Under the pieces are notes generated by a model. It did not search any database and was not told where the DNA came from. It saw only the letters and a program-made list of their open reading frames with translations. The position numbers were made by a program, and so were the translations under genes. A stretch of DNA of 64,000 nt from assembly GCA_937905825.1 (NCBI GenBank), contig CALCXM010000186.1, positions 1 to 64,000 of the forward strand, read 5' to 3'. Each line of letters starts with the position of its first letter. Position 1 is the stretch's first letter. Positions 1-9,290 of this stretch are shown here, in pieces. The DNA comes from an uncultured bacterium. Lineage in GTDB: Bacteria; Planctomycetota; UBA1135; GCA-002686595.

Positions 1-2
1 CC

Positions 3-665
3 TCCGGCCACTTTTCGATGCCTGCCCCTCAGAGCGCGGGGCGGATGAGGATGCAAGTTTGGCAAGCACCCAGTTCGCAGCAGCAGGCCGGGGCGGGCTA
101 CTCCGTGCCGATCACCTTGGGGGGCAGCACCCAGTTGATGGCTTCGGCCGCTAGCGCGGGGGACTTGGTGATCACGGAGTTCATGAAGGACCCGAGTGCC
201 GTCACCGACGGGCACGGCGAGTGGATCGAACTCTACAACGCAAAGGCTTGGCGCTTGGACATTGAAGGGGTGACCCTGACCGATTTCAGCGGGGCCTCCT
301 ACGTGCTGGCCAACGGTGGCCTCGGCATCTTGCTGGCCCCGGGGGAACGTTACGTGCTCGGCAACGATGATGATCCGGCGACGAATGGAGGGGTTACCGT
401 GAACCAGAAGTGGACAGGCTACTCCTTGAAGAATTCCTCCGACGAGATCCTGCTGTACGGAACGAGCGGTGTGCTGGTCGACGCGGTGGTCTACGACGAT
501 GGAGTGCGCTGGCCGGATACCTCGGGCATGTCGATCTCGTTGACCGCTCCGGTTTTGGACACGGTCTCCAACGACAACCCCGGGCTCTGGTGCCACAGCA
601 GCACCGTCATTCAAGGGGGAAGCGATACGGGAACCCCCGGACAACCGAACGACGTGTGTCCCTAG
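3..665 (+). CDS. Lamin-tail-domain (LTD) protein, C-terminal part, cut by window edge
   Basis: The reading frame is open to the left edge, so the true start probably lies outside the window; an ATG at 18 is only an internal candidate. After about 45 low-complexity Ser/Gln/Ala residues comes an LTD-like beta fold: GDLVITEFMKDPS, then GEWIELYNAK, then a segment ending VDAVVYDDGVRWPDTSGMS. This order (TEF/MxxP, EWIELYN, VDxVxYD) is typical of LTD domains, which in bacteria sit on secreted or surface proteins. The protein ends with a Cys-Pro dipeptide soon after a SNDNPGLWC segment. The downstream minus-strand gene also carries an LTD-type domain. What the missing N-terminal part does cannot be seen. 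Confidence 0.7.
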   Translation, partial: SGHFSMPAPQSAGRMRMQVWQAPSSQQQAGAGYSVPITLGGSTQLMASAASAGDLVITEFMKDPSAVTDGHGEWIELYNAKAWRLDIEGVTLTDFSGASYVLANGGLGILLAPGERYVLGNDDDPATNGGVTVNQKWTGYSLKNSSDEILLYGTSGVLVDAVVYDDGVRWPDTSGMSISLTAPVLDTVSNDNPGLWCHSSTVIQGGSDTGTPGQPNDVCP

Positions 666-895
666 GTTGGCTTGGCTCGCGCAGGCGATGAGCCTTGTGA
701 GCGACGAGTGATGGCTTGGCAGTGATCCTGGAAAAGCGTCGGTCTCCTAGAAGGAGCAGGCTAGTGCTCCGGAGTCATCAAACTCCGCAGTGCATAAACT
801 GAGCGGCCTCGTTCTACAAAGCCATGGGGCCCGGGCTCCAGCTCTGAAGCTCTCCAACGGCGCAACGCGGTGTGGCGAGGCTCGGGAATGCGGGC

Positions 896-928
896 AAAAA
901 AAAAGGACGCCGCCCGAAGGCGGCGTCC
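896..928 (-). terminator. Rho-independent terminator of the downstream-reading LTD gene
   Basis: A perfect 10 bp stem (GGACGCCGCC at 905-914, GGCGGCGTCC at 919-928) with tetraloop CGAA is flanked by nine A residues at 896-904. On the minus strand this reads as hairpin followed by a U-tract, 42 bp after the stop codon of the minus-strand gene ending at 971. It is the cleanest intrinsic terminator in the window. The rest of 666-895 holds no gene I can recognise; near 752-776 there are short inverted repeats around GGAGCAGGCTAGTGCTCC. Confidence 0.9.
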
Positions 929-970
929 AAATTCGCTAGGGCTCACCGCAGTGGGCCCCTAATCCTGAAA

Positions 971-2089
971 CTAGTTCCAGGTGATGAGCAGTGCGGAAGA
1001 GGTGTTGAAACCCGAACCACAAGGAGCGCCCGCGCTCACGTCGCGGAACCAGATCTGCATGGTGCTGGTGGAGCCAACGGTGGCGCCGACAGCGGCACCG
1101 ATGTTGGCGGGCGAGGTGGACACGTCGCCGCTGGCGTCCGTGAAGGCAACCTGGAGGCGGGTGATTGCGCCACCGGCGCAACGCAGTCCGTCACCGAAGC
1201 TGGCGCCGGGGGCGATGGTGTTGACACCGGAGAAGAACAGCGCGGGCACGGAGGCGGGCAGCTGGGCTCCCGTCAGGCCGAGGTCGCCAGCAGCGAGGTT
1301 CTCGCTACCGGTCGCGGTCAGGATCGCGCCTGCGCCAGAGCTGTTGGTACAGCCTTCGCCAGCGGCACCCACGTTGCCACAGGGGCAAGCGGTGTCAGAG
1401 CCGTCGCCGTAGCAGAACGGAACGCCGATCGAGGGAGCGCCACAGCCGACGTGCACGCCGGGGGTGGTCTGCGCGAGAAGCGCAGCCAACTCGCAAACGT
1501 CGTCGCCAGCGCAGCCGGTCTCGAGGAAGTCAGCACCAGCCACGAACCAGTCGCCGATGGCAAAGACGCCAGCGTTGGCGACGTCGCCGCAACGGTAGGA
1601 GTAGCTGTCGGTGTTTTCCCATGCGGTGCCGGTGCCGTCGATGCCGAGTTCACCGTAGACGTCGACCATGGTCGCATCGGTGCCGTCGCCGGTGCCCACG
1701 CCGAAGAACAGCGCGATCACGTCGTCGCCGTTGACGAAGCCGCCACCCATGTAGAAGTCACACTCCGTGCCGTAGGCCATGAAGTATGCGGAGAGGCCAG
1801 CGCCACCGGGATCGGGCTCGTAGCAAATGATGTAGCTCGCGCCAGCGGCCAGGGAACCCGTCAACGCGGTCGAAGCGCCGCCGCCGAGGGTGGTGCCGCC
1901 GTTGTTGAAGTTGCCGAGGCTGTACAGGGAAAGGTCGACGGAGACAGCGCCGGTGTTCGTCAGTTCGACGAACTTGGGCTGACCACCGGTCAGGGTGGCG
2001 TCGACGATCTCGGTCATCAGGAGGTCGGCGTTGGCGGTAGCGGCGAGGGCCACAACGGCCGCGCTCGCGAGGAGGTTCTTGTAGTTCAT
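971..2089 (-). CDS. Secreted LTD protein with FCYGDGS..ACPCGN cysteine motif
   Basis: A 372-residue protein with a clear Sec signal peptide (MNYKNLLASAAVVALAATANA, likely cleaved before Asp22). Residues about 22-190 look like a lamin-tail domain (LLMTEIVDATLTGGQPKFVELTN). The second half begins with PFCYGDGSDTACPCGNVG, a cysteine-rich motif I associate with secreted proteins of some Planctomycetota, and continues as a beta-rich domain with GLRCAGGAITRLQVAF and a C-terminal CGSGFNTSSALLITWN. The protein probably acts outside the cytoplasm; its ligand is unknown. It is monocistronic, ending in the terminator at 896-928. The start has no strong Shine-Dalgarno but is fixed by the signal peptide. 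Confidence 0.85.
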   Translation of the reverse strand: MNYKNLLASAAVVALAATANADLLMTEIVDATLTGGQPKFVELTNTGAVSVDLSLYSLGNFNNGGTTLGGGASTALTGSLAAGASYIICYEPDPGGAGLSAYFMAYGTECDFYMGGGFVNGDDVIALFFGVGTGDGTDATMVDVYGELGIDGTGTAWENTDSYSYRCGDVANAGVFAIGDWFVAGADFLETGCAGDDVCELAALLAQTTPGVHVGCGAPSIGVPFCYGDGSDTACPCGNVGAAGEGCTNSSGAGAILTATGSENLAAGDLGLTGAQLPASVPALFFSGVNTIAPGASFGDGLRCAGGAITRLQVAFTDASGDVSTSPANIGAAVGATVGSTSTMQIWFRDVSAGAPCGSGFNTSSALLITWN

Positions 2090-2556
2090 CTCGATTTGGT
2101 GTTTCCCACGGAAGGGGGATTGCCGTCGGAGCGGCTCAGTTGGGGACTCTCTATGCCCCGGATTTCGGGAATTAGCGGCGCACCCTCTCCTTCAGTCACT
2201 GCTCGCAGAGAGGCGCACGATACGTCCGAGGGTACACCGGATGAGGGGGATTGCCTACTCCGCCTGGCTTTTCATCCGATCTTCATGGGCCGGCCTGCCC
2301 TCCCCGGGGACTCAAACGGGAGCCGAACACGACCGCCGAGCCCCCCGGGGGCCCCAGGAAAATCCAGGGCCCTGCGACCAAGTCCTCGGGAAACCGGGAG
2401 ACCGCAGTCAGAAACGTGTCGAGCGGGTCTGGGCCGGGTTTGAGCACGGGGTGAACCCCCGACTCGGCTCGGCGGCTCCGGCCTGCTCCAAGCGCGTGGG
2501 CTATTCCCGCCAGCGGACCAAACCCGCCAAGTCCCAAGGGGGGCAGTCGAGTTCGC
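2090..2556. other. Intergenic region between LTD gene and sulfatase gene
   Basis: About 470 bp upstream of the LTD gene and downstream of the sulfatase, both on the minus strand. It is GC-rich and open in several frames, but none of the translations looks like a protein family I know. It must hold the LTD promoter, which I could not locate. There are GGGCCC/CCCGGG-rich segments around 2335-2375 but no hairpin followed by a T-tract, so the end of sulfatase transcription is not defined. Confidence 0.4.
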
Positions 2557-4185
2557 CTACTGCTTTTCTTTCATCTTGCGGGCGGGCAAGAGGCGCGCCT
2601 GATGCTCGGGGCAAGTTCCAGCCTCGGGCAGGAAGTGCCAGGCAACGGGACACAACCAGTGCCACATGCCAGCGATCTCTTCCCCGGAAAGGCTCACTCC
2701 GCCGCCGGTGTAGCCGAGCTTTTGCAGCGTCTCCAGACTTCCCGCGTCCATGCCCGCGCCACCGGCTGTGGGCGGGGCGAGCACCCAGGGCTCGCGCTCC
2801 GCCAGGTCCGCCATCAGCTTTATGGAAATGTCTTTGCGCTTGCTGAAGAGGTTCTGCTGCTCGTGGATGTCCCGGCGGTAGGCGTAGAGTTCCGAGGTTT
2901 TCGGATCCCGCGGCCGGTAGATGAGCTTCCACTCGTCGTCCATCACCACGTGCAGGAAGTCTGCCTGGGGCCGGTTGATCAACATGCGCGCGTTCGCGTC
3001 CCACTGGTTGATCTGATCGGCGTAGGCGATGCGCCCAGTTTCCGCTTGGCCCTCGATCAGGGGGCGCAAGCTGCTGCCCCCCAACTCACCACCTGGGGCG
3101 ATGTCCGCGTAGTCCAAGAGGGTGGGGTAGATGTCCACGGAACGCACCATGGCGTCCACCACTTTGCCGCCCTTGACGTTCGGGATGCGGAAGATGAGCG
3201 GAACGTGGATCTGTTCTTGGTAGAGGATGCGGTGCGCGGCCCAACCGTGTTTCGCGGCACCGTCTTCCAAGCCTTCCCCGTGATCGGAGACCACCGCGAA
3301 CATGGTTTGGTCGTACTGACCGCGCTGCTTGAGGTGCTCGATCAGCCGACCAAACTGCTGGTCCACGTAACTGACTTCCAGGGCGTAGGCCTTGCTCGAC
3401 CATTGGGGCGCGCCGTTCGCGTCGACCGGCACGCGCCCGTTCACGAACTCGGCCGGGGGAAAGAGCAAACCATCGTGGGGATCCCAGTAGTGGATCCAGA
3501 TGAAGAAGGGCCCCGGGGTCTTGTCGACGAAGTCGATCACCATGTTGGTGGTCATGTCCGAGCGCCGTTGGCCTTCGGCCACGTCCCAACGCGCGTTGCC
3601 CTCTTCATCGGTTTGAATGCCCGTTCCGCCGACGTCCTCAAACACGTCAAAGTCACGCTCGAAGCCGTAGATCGCGGAGACCGGGAAGGCGCTGTGGAAG
3701 GCCGCCGTTGCGAAGCCTCTGGACTTCATGGCCGAGGCCAGGGTCGGCACGTTCGTCGGAAGCTGGAATCCACCGGCCCCCGCCAGGATGCGCAGCCCGT
3801 GTTGATATTGGTGGCGCCCGGTGAGAATCGAGGCGTGCGAGACCGGGGTGACCGCCGAGCTCGAAATCGCCGTTGAGAAGCGGATGCCATCCTCAGCCAA
3901 GGCGTCGAGATTCGGCGTCGGATTCCCCGGTCGGCCCCAGGCCCCCAAGTAGTCCGGACGCGTGGTGTCGAGGGTCACGAGGATCACGTTGCGGATTTCC
4001 GCCTGGCCGTTGCAAGCCCCGAGAAAGAGGCCCAGACTGGCGATCAGGAGACCCAAGCCGCCCCGTGTCAGCTTGCTTCGAAGGCAGATTCCGCTGGTCT
4101 CGGCCCCAGTTCCAGGGCGCAGGCGGAGGAAAAAGGCAGAGGAAACACTCATGGGAATCAGAGGAAGCTCGTAGCTAGGGGGCAT
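2557..4185 (-). CDS. Sulfatase-family lipoprotein with atypical active-site motif
   Basis: Alkaline-phosphatase-superfamily sulfatase: an early metal-binding segment VILVTLDTTRPDYLG, the motif-1 region SSAVTPVSHASILTGRHQYQHG, WIHYWDPHDGLLFP, VSDHGEGLEDG and a KHGW histidine segment. The usual formylglycine core (Cys/Ser-x-Pro-x-Arg) is replaced by Thr-Pro-Val-Ser-His, so standard formylglycine maturation is not expected; such T-type sequences occur in a subfamily of sulfatase-like phospho/sulfo-hydrolases. A hydrophobic stretch ending LFLGAC about 57 residues from the chosen ATG suggests a lipoprotein. Starts at 4215 (TTG), 4185 (ATG) and 4152 (ATG) are all possible; none has a good ribosome site. 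The substrate is unknown. Confidence 0.85.
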   Translation of the reverse strand: MPPSYELPLIPMSVSSAFFLRLRPGTGAETSGICLRSKLTRGGLGLLIASLGLFLGACNGQAEIRNVILVTLDTTRPDYLGAWGRPGNPTPNLDALAEDGIRFSTAISSSAVTPVSHASILTGRHQYQHGLRILAGAGGFQLPTNVPTLASAMKSRGFATAAFHSAFPVSAIYGFERDFDVFEDVGGTGIQTDEEGNARWDVAEGQRRSDMTTNMVIDFVDKTPGPFFIWIHYWDPHDGLLFPPAEFVNGRVPVDANGAPQWSSKAYALEVSYVDQQFGRLIEHLKQRGQYDQTMFAVVSDHGEGLEDGAAKHGWAAHRILYQEQIHVPLIFRIPNVKGGKVVDAMVRSVDIYPTLLDYADIAPGGELGGSSLRPLIEGQAETGRIAYADQINQWDANARMLINRPQADFLHVVMDDEWKLIYRPRDPKTSELYAYRRDIHEQQNLFSKRKDISIKLMADLAEREPWVLAPPTAGGAGMDAGSLETLQKLGYTGGGVSLSGEEIAGMWHWLCPVAWHFLPEAGTCPEHQARLLPARKMKEKQ

Positions 4186-4319
4186 GCGCGGACGATTGAG
4201 GCTGAAGCGTATCAACAGAACCCCGCAAAGCGGGTACTGAATCGCCCGTTGAAATCCCTATGATCCCCCCCATGAAATCCCCCAGTACCTCTGAGGCAGT
4301 GACCCGCCAAGGTTCCCTT

Positions 4320-5399
4320 ATGCAGCGCTTCTCGTCTTCTATGCTCTTCGGGGCTTTGCTCACCAGTTCTCTGTTCGTCGCATGTGGCGGTGAAGCCACC
4401 GAATCCGGTGAAGGGACCGCTGGCCCCTCTGTTGGCATCAAAGTCGAGACTCATACGGAGTACTTCGACGAAGCCAACACCAAGAAGCGCGCCGAAGGCC
4501 CCATGGCCTACGGCCAAAAGGACGGCGACTGGACTTGGTGGTACGAGAATGGTCAGGTCGCCGTGCGCCTCAGATTCCGCGCGGGCAAGACCGTGGGCAA
4601 GGCCGAGGAATGGCACACAAACGGCCAGAAGAAGTCGGAAGACCAGTGGAAGGCTGGCCGCAAAGACGGACTCTCCAAGGCCTGGCACCCCAACGGTCAG
4701 CAGCTCAGCGAAGGCACCTACGCGGAGAACGTCCCGGTGGGTCTGCACAAGATGTGGTATCCGAATGGCACCCTGGGCCAGGAGCAAACCTTTGTCGATG
4801 GACTGCTCGACGGGCAACAAGTTGGCTACTTCGACAACGGGAAGAAGCGCACGGAAGGTGCCTTTGTGAAGGGCAAGCAGACCGGCACCTGGAAGAGCTA
4901 TTACCCCACGGGAAGTGTCGAGAGCGTGGGTGAGTTTGTCGACGGTCAGAAAGTCGGCGTCTGGAAGATCTTCCATCCCGGCGGTGAGCCACTGATGGAA
5001 CTGCCCTACGAAAACGGCATGGAGAATGGTTCGGTGGTTCGGCGCTTCGCTTCGGGCGAGGTCGAGACGACGATCTTGTTCGAGAACGGCCGGCCCCAGG
5101 GCCCCAACGAAACCTTCTACGAAAATGGCAAGACGCGAACCAAGGGAGCTTTCAAGGACGGCATCCGCATCGGTTCCTGGGAGATCTACAACGCGGACGG
5201 CAGCTTGAACCCGCTCGAGTCTGGAACCTACGGAGACGGTCGCCGCACCCATGACATGGAAGGCAATCCAGTGGCAGCTCCTGAGGCCCCCGCGGACGCC
5301 ACGCCGGACGCCGGCGCGCCCACGCCAGCTGGCGTAGGCATGGAAGGACTCCCCCAAAGCGCGCCCCCCGGCAGCCTTGATGACGACGAGGGCAACTAA
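4320..5399 (+). CDS. MORN-repeat (YwqK-like) lipoprotein
   Basis: From the ATG at 4320 the protein starts with a compact lipoprotein signal, MQRFSSSMLFGALLTSSLFVAC, so residue 22 would be the lipidated Cys; an upstream ATG at 4260 would add 20 non-hydrophobic residues. The mature part is almost entirely MORN_2-type repeats of about 23 residues, roughly ten copies, with the pattern G-x-W-x-x-(W/Y)-(Y/H)-x-(N/T)-G-x-x-x-x-E-x-x-(F/Y)-x-x-G (for example DGDWTWWYENGQ, VGVWKIFHPGGE, IGSWEIYNADG). The C-terminal 50 residues are Ala/Pro/Asp rich. The family is widespread in Bacteroidetes and Planctomycetes and its role is not established. It faces the sulfatase divergently, and glyA starts only 9 bp after its stop. 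Confidence 0.85.
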   Translation: MQRFSSSMLFGALLTSSLFVACGGEATESGEGTAGPSVGIKVETHTEYFDEANTKKRAEGPMAYGQKDGDWTWWYENGQVAVRLRFRAGKTVGKAEEWHTNGQKKSEDQWKAGRKDGLSKAWHPNGQQLSEGTYAENVPVGLHKMWYPNGTLGQEQTFVDGLLDGQQVGYFDNGKKRTEGAFVKGKQTGTWKSYYPTGSVESVGEFVDGQKVGVWKIFHPGGEPLMELPYENGMENGSVVRRFASGEVETTILFENGRPQGPNETFYENGKTRTKGAFKDGIRIGSWEIYNADGSLNPLESGTYGDGRRTHDMEGNPVAAPEAPADATPDAGAPTPAGVGMEGLPQSAPPGSLDDDEGN

Positions 5400-5408
5400 A
5401 CTAGACCC

Positions 5409-6656
5409 ATGCAAAACACTCAATCTGTGCGAACCGACCAGGACGTCTGGGCCGCCATCGATCTTGAAACTGGCCGTCAGGAGGATCAGCTCGAGTTGAT
5501 CGCTTCGGAAAACCACACCTCCCAGGAGGTGATGGCGGCCATGGGCAGTTCCCTTACCAACAAGTACGCGGAGGGCTATCCGGGCCGTCGCTACTACGGC
5601 GGATGCGAGCACGTGGACACGGTCGAGAACTTGGCCCGCGAGCGCGCCAAGCAACTCTTCAACGCGGGCTACGCCAACGTTCAAGCGCACTCGGGCACCC
5701 AGGCCAACATGGGCGCCATGATGGCCATCGCCGAGCCTGGCGACAAAGTGCTGGCCATGAGCCTCGATCACGGCGGGCACTTGAGTCACGGTCACCCCAA
5801 GAACTTCAGCGGGATCTTCTACGACTTCCACGCCTACGGAGTGGATCGCGACACCCAACGCATCGACATGGACGTGGTGCGCGCGCGCGCCAAGGAAGTC
5901 CAGCCCAAGGTGCTCTTGGCCGGCGCGTCCGCCTACTCGCGCAAGATCGACTTCGCCGCTTTCGCAGACATCGCGAAAGAAGTGGGGGCCACACTGATGG
6001 TCGACATGGCGCACATCGCCGGTCTCGTGGCCGGCGGTCAACACGAGAGCCCCGTGCCCCACGCGGACATCGTGACCATGACGACCCACAAAACCCTGCG
6101 CGGTCCCCGTGGCGGCATGGTCGTCACGAACGACCTGGAGATTCTGAAGAAGCTCAACACCGCCATCTTCCCCGGCGGCCAAGGGGGGCCTTTGATGCAC
6201 GTGATCGCCGCCAAGGCAGTCGCCCTGCGAGAAGCCCTGGATCCCTCCTTCAAAGAGTACGCAGCCAGGGTCGTGGCCAACGCTTCGGTCTTGGCCGAGA
6301 CGCTCATGGGACGCGGTTTGCGCATCGTCTCCGGCGGCACGGACAACCACTTGATGCTGGTGGACGTGAACTCGATCGGTGTCTCCGGTGCAGAAGCAGA
6401 GAACTGCTTGCACGCCTTGGACATCACCTGCAACAAGAACCTGATTCCCTACGACGAGCGCCCGCCCATGGAAGCCAGTGGCATCCGCTTGGGCACCGCA
6501 GCGATCACCACCCGCGGTCTCGGTCAAGACGACATGGTCGTGCTCGGGGGCTTGATTGCGGACGCCCTCGAGAACCGCGCAGACAAGTCGGTGGCTGCCC
6601 GCGTCAAAGGCGCCGTGGCGGAACTGACCCGTTCCAACCCGATCTACGGGCACTAA
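5409..6656 (+). CDS. glyA: Serine hydroxymethyltransferase
   Basis: A PLP enzyme converting serine and tetrahydrofolate to glycine and 5,10-methylene-THF in the cytoplasm. Length (415 residues) is standard. Conserved landmarks: ELIASENHTS near residue 29, NKYAEGYPGRRYYGG at 51-65, HSGTQAN, VDMAHIAGLVAGG at 198-210, and the PLP lysine Lys228 in TMTTHKTLRGPRGG, followed by FPGGQGGP. It starts 9 bp after the MORN lipoprotein gene and has no visible Shine-Dalgarno. A GlyA here complements the serine-biosynthesis operon at 10-13.6 kb, though the two are not co-transcribed. Confidence 0.98.
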   Translation: MQNTQSVRTDQDVWAAIDLETGRQEDQLELIASENHTSQEVMAAMGSSLTNKYAEGYPGRRYYGGCEHVDTVENLARERAKQLFNAGYANVQAHSGTQANMGAMMAIAEPGDKVLAMSLDHGGHLSHGHPKNFSGIFYDFHAYGVDRDTQRIDMDVVRARAKEVQPKVLLAGASAYSRKIDFAAFADIAKEVGATLMVDMAHIAGLVAGGQHESPVPHADIVTMTTHKTLRGPRGGMVVTNDLEILKKLNTAIFPGGQGGPLMHVIAAKAVALREALDPSFKEYAARVVANASVLAETLMGRGLRIVSGGTDNHLMLVDVNSIGVSGAEAENCLHALDITCNKNLIPYDERPPMEASGIRLGTAAITTRGLGQDDMVVLGGLIADALENRADKSVAARVKGAVAELTRSNPIYGH

Positions 6657-6740
6657 CGTCTCGTCCACTCTCAGCCAACCCGGCAGCGTGATGGCAAGGC
6701 CCAACACGGACACCGGGCACCGCTAGGGGATCCAAACGGC

Positions 6741-7805
6741 ATGGAATCCAATCAATCAGGCAAGGTCGACTCTTCGTCGCCCTTGCCTGTCACTTTGCTC
6801 ACGGGCTTCCTCGGTGCGGGCAAGACGACTCTCGTCAATCGCATCCTGAGTGAACGCCATGGGGAACGTATCGCGGTGGTGGTTAACGAGTACGGGGAGC
6901 TCGGGATCGATGGCAGCCTGGTGGTTTCCTCCGCGGACGAGCTCGTGCAACTGGCCAATGGTTGCGTGTGCTGCACCGTGCGCGGAGATCTCCAACAGAG
7001 TCTGATTCAACTGCTGGATGCGCGCACTCGGCGCTTTCGCAAGAAGCCCTTCGACCGCATCTTGATCGAAGCTTCCGGCTTGGCCGCCCCAGGACCCATC
7101 GCCCAGACGCTCGCGATCGATCCCGCCCTGCGCGCTGCCTTGCGCCTGGACGGCATCTTGACCTTGGCCCACGCGGTCAACTTGCCACGCCAACTGGTCG
7201 AACATCCGGAAGCCGCCCAGCAGGTGGCTTATGCGGACCGCTTGTTGATCAACCATGCGGACCGCGCGAGCGAGGAACAGCTCGCCGCATGCCGTGCAAG
7301 CGCCGCCCGCCACAACTCCCTGGCCGAGGTGCTGGTGGCCAGCCACGCCCAGTTGGCAGTGGGGCCCCTGCTCAACGTGGGCACGACGCGCGATACCTAT
7401 TGGGACCTCGAAGCACGGGATTTGGATCAGCCGGCGTCAGCGCTTTCGTCCTTGCCTAGCGAACACAAGCACGACAACGAGGGCAAGCACGGCACGCTAG
7501 GCGAACACGGCCACGACGCGCACGTCAGCAGCATCGCCTTGCGTTCGGATCAGGAGTTGGAACTTCCCAAGCTAAAGATCTGGCTCCAATTCCTGACCAA
7601 TCGTCGCAGCCACGACCTCTACCGCGTGAAAGGCATCCTGCGTTGCACGGGCATCCCCAATCGCGTCATCGTCCAAGGCATGTACGAGTGGCTTGAACTC
7701 GGCCCGGGTGAAGGAGCACGCCCTGAACAGTCCGCCCTTGTGCTGATCGGAAAGGACTTAGACCGCGAAGAGATCGAACGGGGCTGGGCCGCCTGTCACG
7801 GCTAG
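6741..7805 (+). CDS. CobW/COG0523-family GTPase metallochaperone
   Basis: A G3E-type P-loop GTPase. Walker [10 protein letters not shown] at about 22-30, the metal-binding GCVCC motif at 74-78, a conserved [25 protein letters not shown], and a C-terminal CobW_C domain ([25 protein letters not shown]). Between the two domains is a His-rich linker ([22 protein letters not shown]) often seen in zinc-handling members. Members insert or deliver metals (Zn, Co, Fe) to client proteins; which metal cannot be told from sequence. No Zur box or cobalamin riboswitch was recognised upstream. Most similar in layout to YjiA/ZigA-type proteins. It is followed by a 228 bp non-coding gap and a convergent gene. 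Confidence 0.9.
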   Translation: MESNQSGKVDSSSPLPVTLLTGFLGAGKTTLVNRILSERHGERIAVVVNEYGELGIDGSLVVSSADELVQLANGCVCCTVRGDLQQSLIQLLDARTRRFRKKPFDRILIEASGLAAPGPIAQTLAIDPALRAALRLDGILTLAHAVNLPRQLVEHPEAAQQVAYADRLLINHADRASEEQLAACRASAARHNSLAEVLVASHAQLAVGPLLNVGTTRDTYWDLEARDLDQPASALSSLPSEHKHDNEGKHGTLGEHGHDAHVSSIALRSDQELELPKLKIWLQFLTNRRSHDLYRVKGILRCTGIPNRVIVQGMYEWLELGPGEGARPEQSALVLIGKDLDREEIERGWAACHG

Positions 7806-8033
7806 CCGTCTTGGACGCAGGGCTCCTGGCGCAATGATGTTGCGGCCTGCACGCCGCGCACGCTGCGTTCCACACGCCGAGGTCCTTGGGCTGCGTTGCA
7901 CACGCGATGATCCACACGCCGCGTTCCGCATGCATGCCGGTGCCGCGCGCGAACGCCATAACAACTGAAAACTCCCCTCGGGCGTCCGGCCATCCCTGCT
8001 CTCCCGCGCCCGGGGTTGGAGGGGGTTGGAGCG

Positions 8034-8753
8034 CTATTGCCCGTCGTGTCCGCCGCTTTGCTCCTGAGTCATGAAGTCAGCGATGGCCTGCGCCGCGGCC
8101 CGCGGCTCCGACTGCAGCACGAGGTGCGAGCAGGGCAAGCTCCGCAGAGTGAAGGCGGCCGTCAGCTGCGAAATCTCGCGGGCGTTGTGTTTGCCAATTA
8201 GCGGGTCCCGTTCCCCGGCGAGATACAGCACGGGCACGGCGCACTTGCGAAGGTCCGCGCTGACGTTCACGCGCAGAACTTCCCGCGCCCGGCGTGCCAA
8301 GGTCGCGGGGTGGAATTGTGCGAGCGCTTCCCTGGTGAGTCCATGCAAGTCCGCGTTCCCGCGATTTCCGATCAGGGCCTTGAGCGCCTTGAAGGGCGGG
8401 TAGACGCGGAAGAGGGGCGCCCGCACCAAGCTCGCGATCCAAGCGGGCACCCAGGGCCAAGGCTTGCGCGCGAAGGTGGCGATGAGGATCAGCCCGCGCA
8501 AGTTCTGCGGTCTTGTGGCGGCTGCACGAATGGCCAGTGGGCCTGAGAAGGACTCCCCGAGTAGATAGAAGGGCTCGTCCTGCGGAAGCGCATCGAGCAC
8601 AAGCTCCAAGAGCTCTCCGTAGCCGAGGGGCTCGTCGGCTGGATAGCGGACAACCATCGTTCTCGCAACCATGTCCAACTCGGGCAGGATCGGCCGGAAT
8701 AGAGTCCCCGTACCATCCAAGCCGGGGAGTAGAACGATTGTGGGGCGTGTCAT
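8034..8753 (-). CDS. Alpha/beta hydrolase
   Basis: A 239-residue single-domain hydrolase. The start is set at the ATG at 8753 because the family begins right after it (TIVLLPGLDGTGTLF, the oxyanion-hole region). The nucleophile elbow is LLGESFSG (Ser68, with Ser in place of the usual second Gly), the acid is in LYLAGERDPLIG and the histidine in CSHLVLQSEP. The shortened cap and the DGTGTLF segment recall pimeloyl-ester (BioH-like) or short-chain esterases, but no substrate can be inferred. The upstream 8754-9035 stretch shows no gene. It is convergent with the CobW-family gene. Confidence 0.85.
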   Translation of the reverse strand: MTRPTIVLLPGLDGTGTLFRPILPELDMVARTMVVRYPADEPLGYGELLELVLDALPQDEPFYLLGESFSGPLAIRAAATRPQNLRGLILIATFARKPWPWVPAWIASLVRAPLFRVYPPFKALKALIGNRGNADLHGLTREALAQFHPATLARRAREVLRVNVSADLRKCAVPVLYLAGERDPLIGKHNAREISQLTAAFTLRSLPCSHLVLQSEPRAAAQAIADFMTQEQSGGHDGQ

Positions 8754-9035
8754 TGTGCAGCAGCGCGAACCCGATCGTCGCAGGGGGCCAGTCCTTGATC
8801 GAGCAGTCGGTGCACCGTGCAAACTAGCAGCCCAGTCAGATGCGCGCGAACGCTTTGTCCACCATGGCTGCGGTCTCACTGCCTTCGTTCGCTCTGGTCT
8901 CGTCCGCGATTGCTCGGCACGCGAAGACTGCGAGAGTGAAAACTCCCTGCGCGAAAGCCCGGTACGAGGCTGAGCTGTAAGGCAGGCTGTGACTTGGCCG
9001 TGCTGCTTTAGAACGCAGCGTGCGACCAGGAGTGA

Positions 9036-9290
9036 CTAGGCGCTCTTTCTCGCGTCCGGGCGTTCGTAGCCCAGGGACAGCAAGACGCCGTAGACTTCCC
9101 CCCAGGAGGGGAACTTGCGCTGGTTCACGCGCTTGTACTCGTCGATCGCCGTGATGAATTCGATCAGACCTTCTGACATGTCCGAGGGCTTGGTGGCCGT
9201 GGGCTTCTTGGCCTTGGGCTTCTTGGCCTTGGGCTCAGCGGTCTCGTCGTGAGTCGTGTCGGGGGAGGGATCGTCGTTGGCTGGCGTCAT
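9036..9290 (-). CDS. Small conserved protein with FPSWGEV..SLGY motif
   Basis: An 84-residue protein. The first half is a flexible Lys/Ala/Pro tail-like segment (EPKAKKPKAKKPTATKPS). The second half is compact, SEGLIEFITAIDEYKRVNQ followed by RKFPSWGEVYGVLLSLGYE, predicted as two helices. I recognise this second half as typical of short planctomycete hypotheticals of the type 'DYKR..N.R.FPTWSEV..V..SLGYR', whose function is unknown. The Lys-rich arm could contact nucleic acid. The ATG at 9290 is chosen because the preceding residues in frame do not resemble the family. Confidence 0.65.
   Translation of the reverse strand: MTPANDDPSPDTTHDETAEPKAKKPKAKKPTATKPSDMSEGLIEFITAIDEYKRVNQRKFPSWGEVYGVLLSLGYERPDARKSA

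Noticed and set aside
872-2443. Long plus-strand open frame opposite the secreted LTD gene
   Set aside because: Its translation is Gly/Ala/Val/Arg low complexity with no motifs; the minus strand has a signal peptide, domain order and a terminator. High GC makes long antisense frames common here.
4212-6713. 833-codon minus-strand frame opposite the MORN gene and glyA
   Set aside because: Entirely antisense to two well-supported genes, no recognisable domains.
7806-8033. Imperfect direct repeats around CTGCGTTCCACACGCC between the CobW-family and hydrolase genes
   Set aside because: Units are short and irregular, without constant spacing; not a CRISPR array, and probably degenerate GC-rich sequence.
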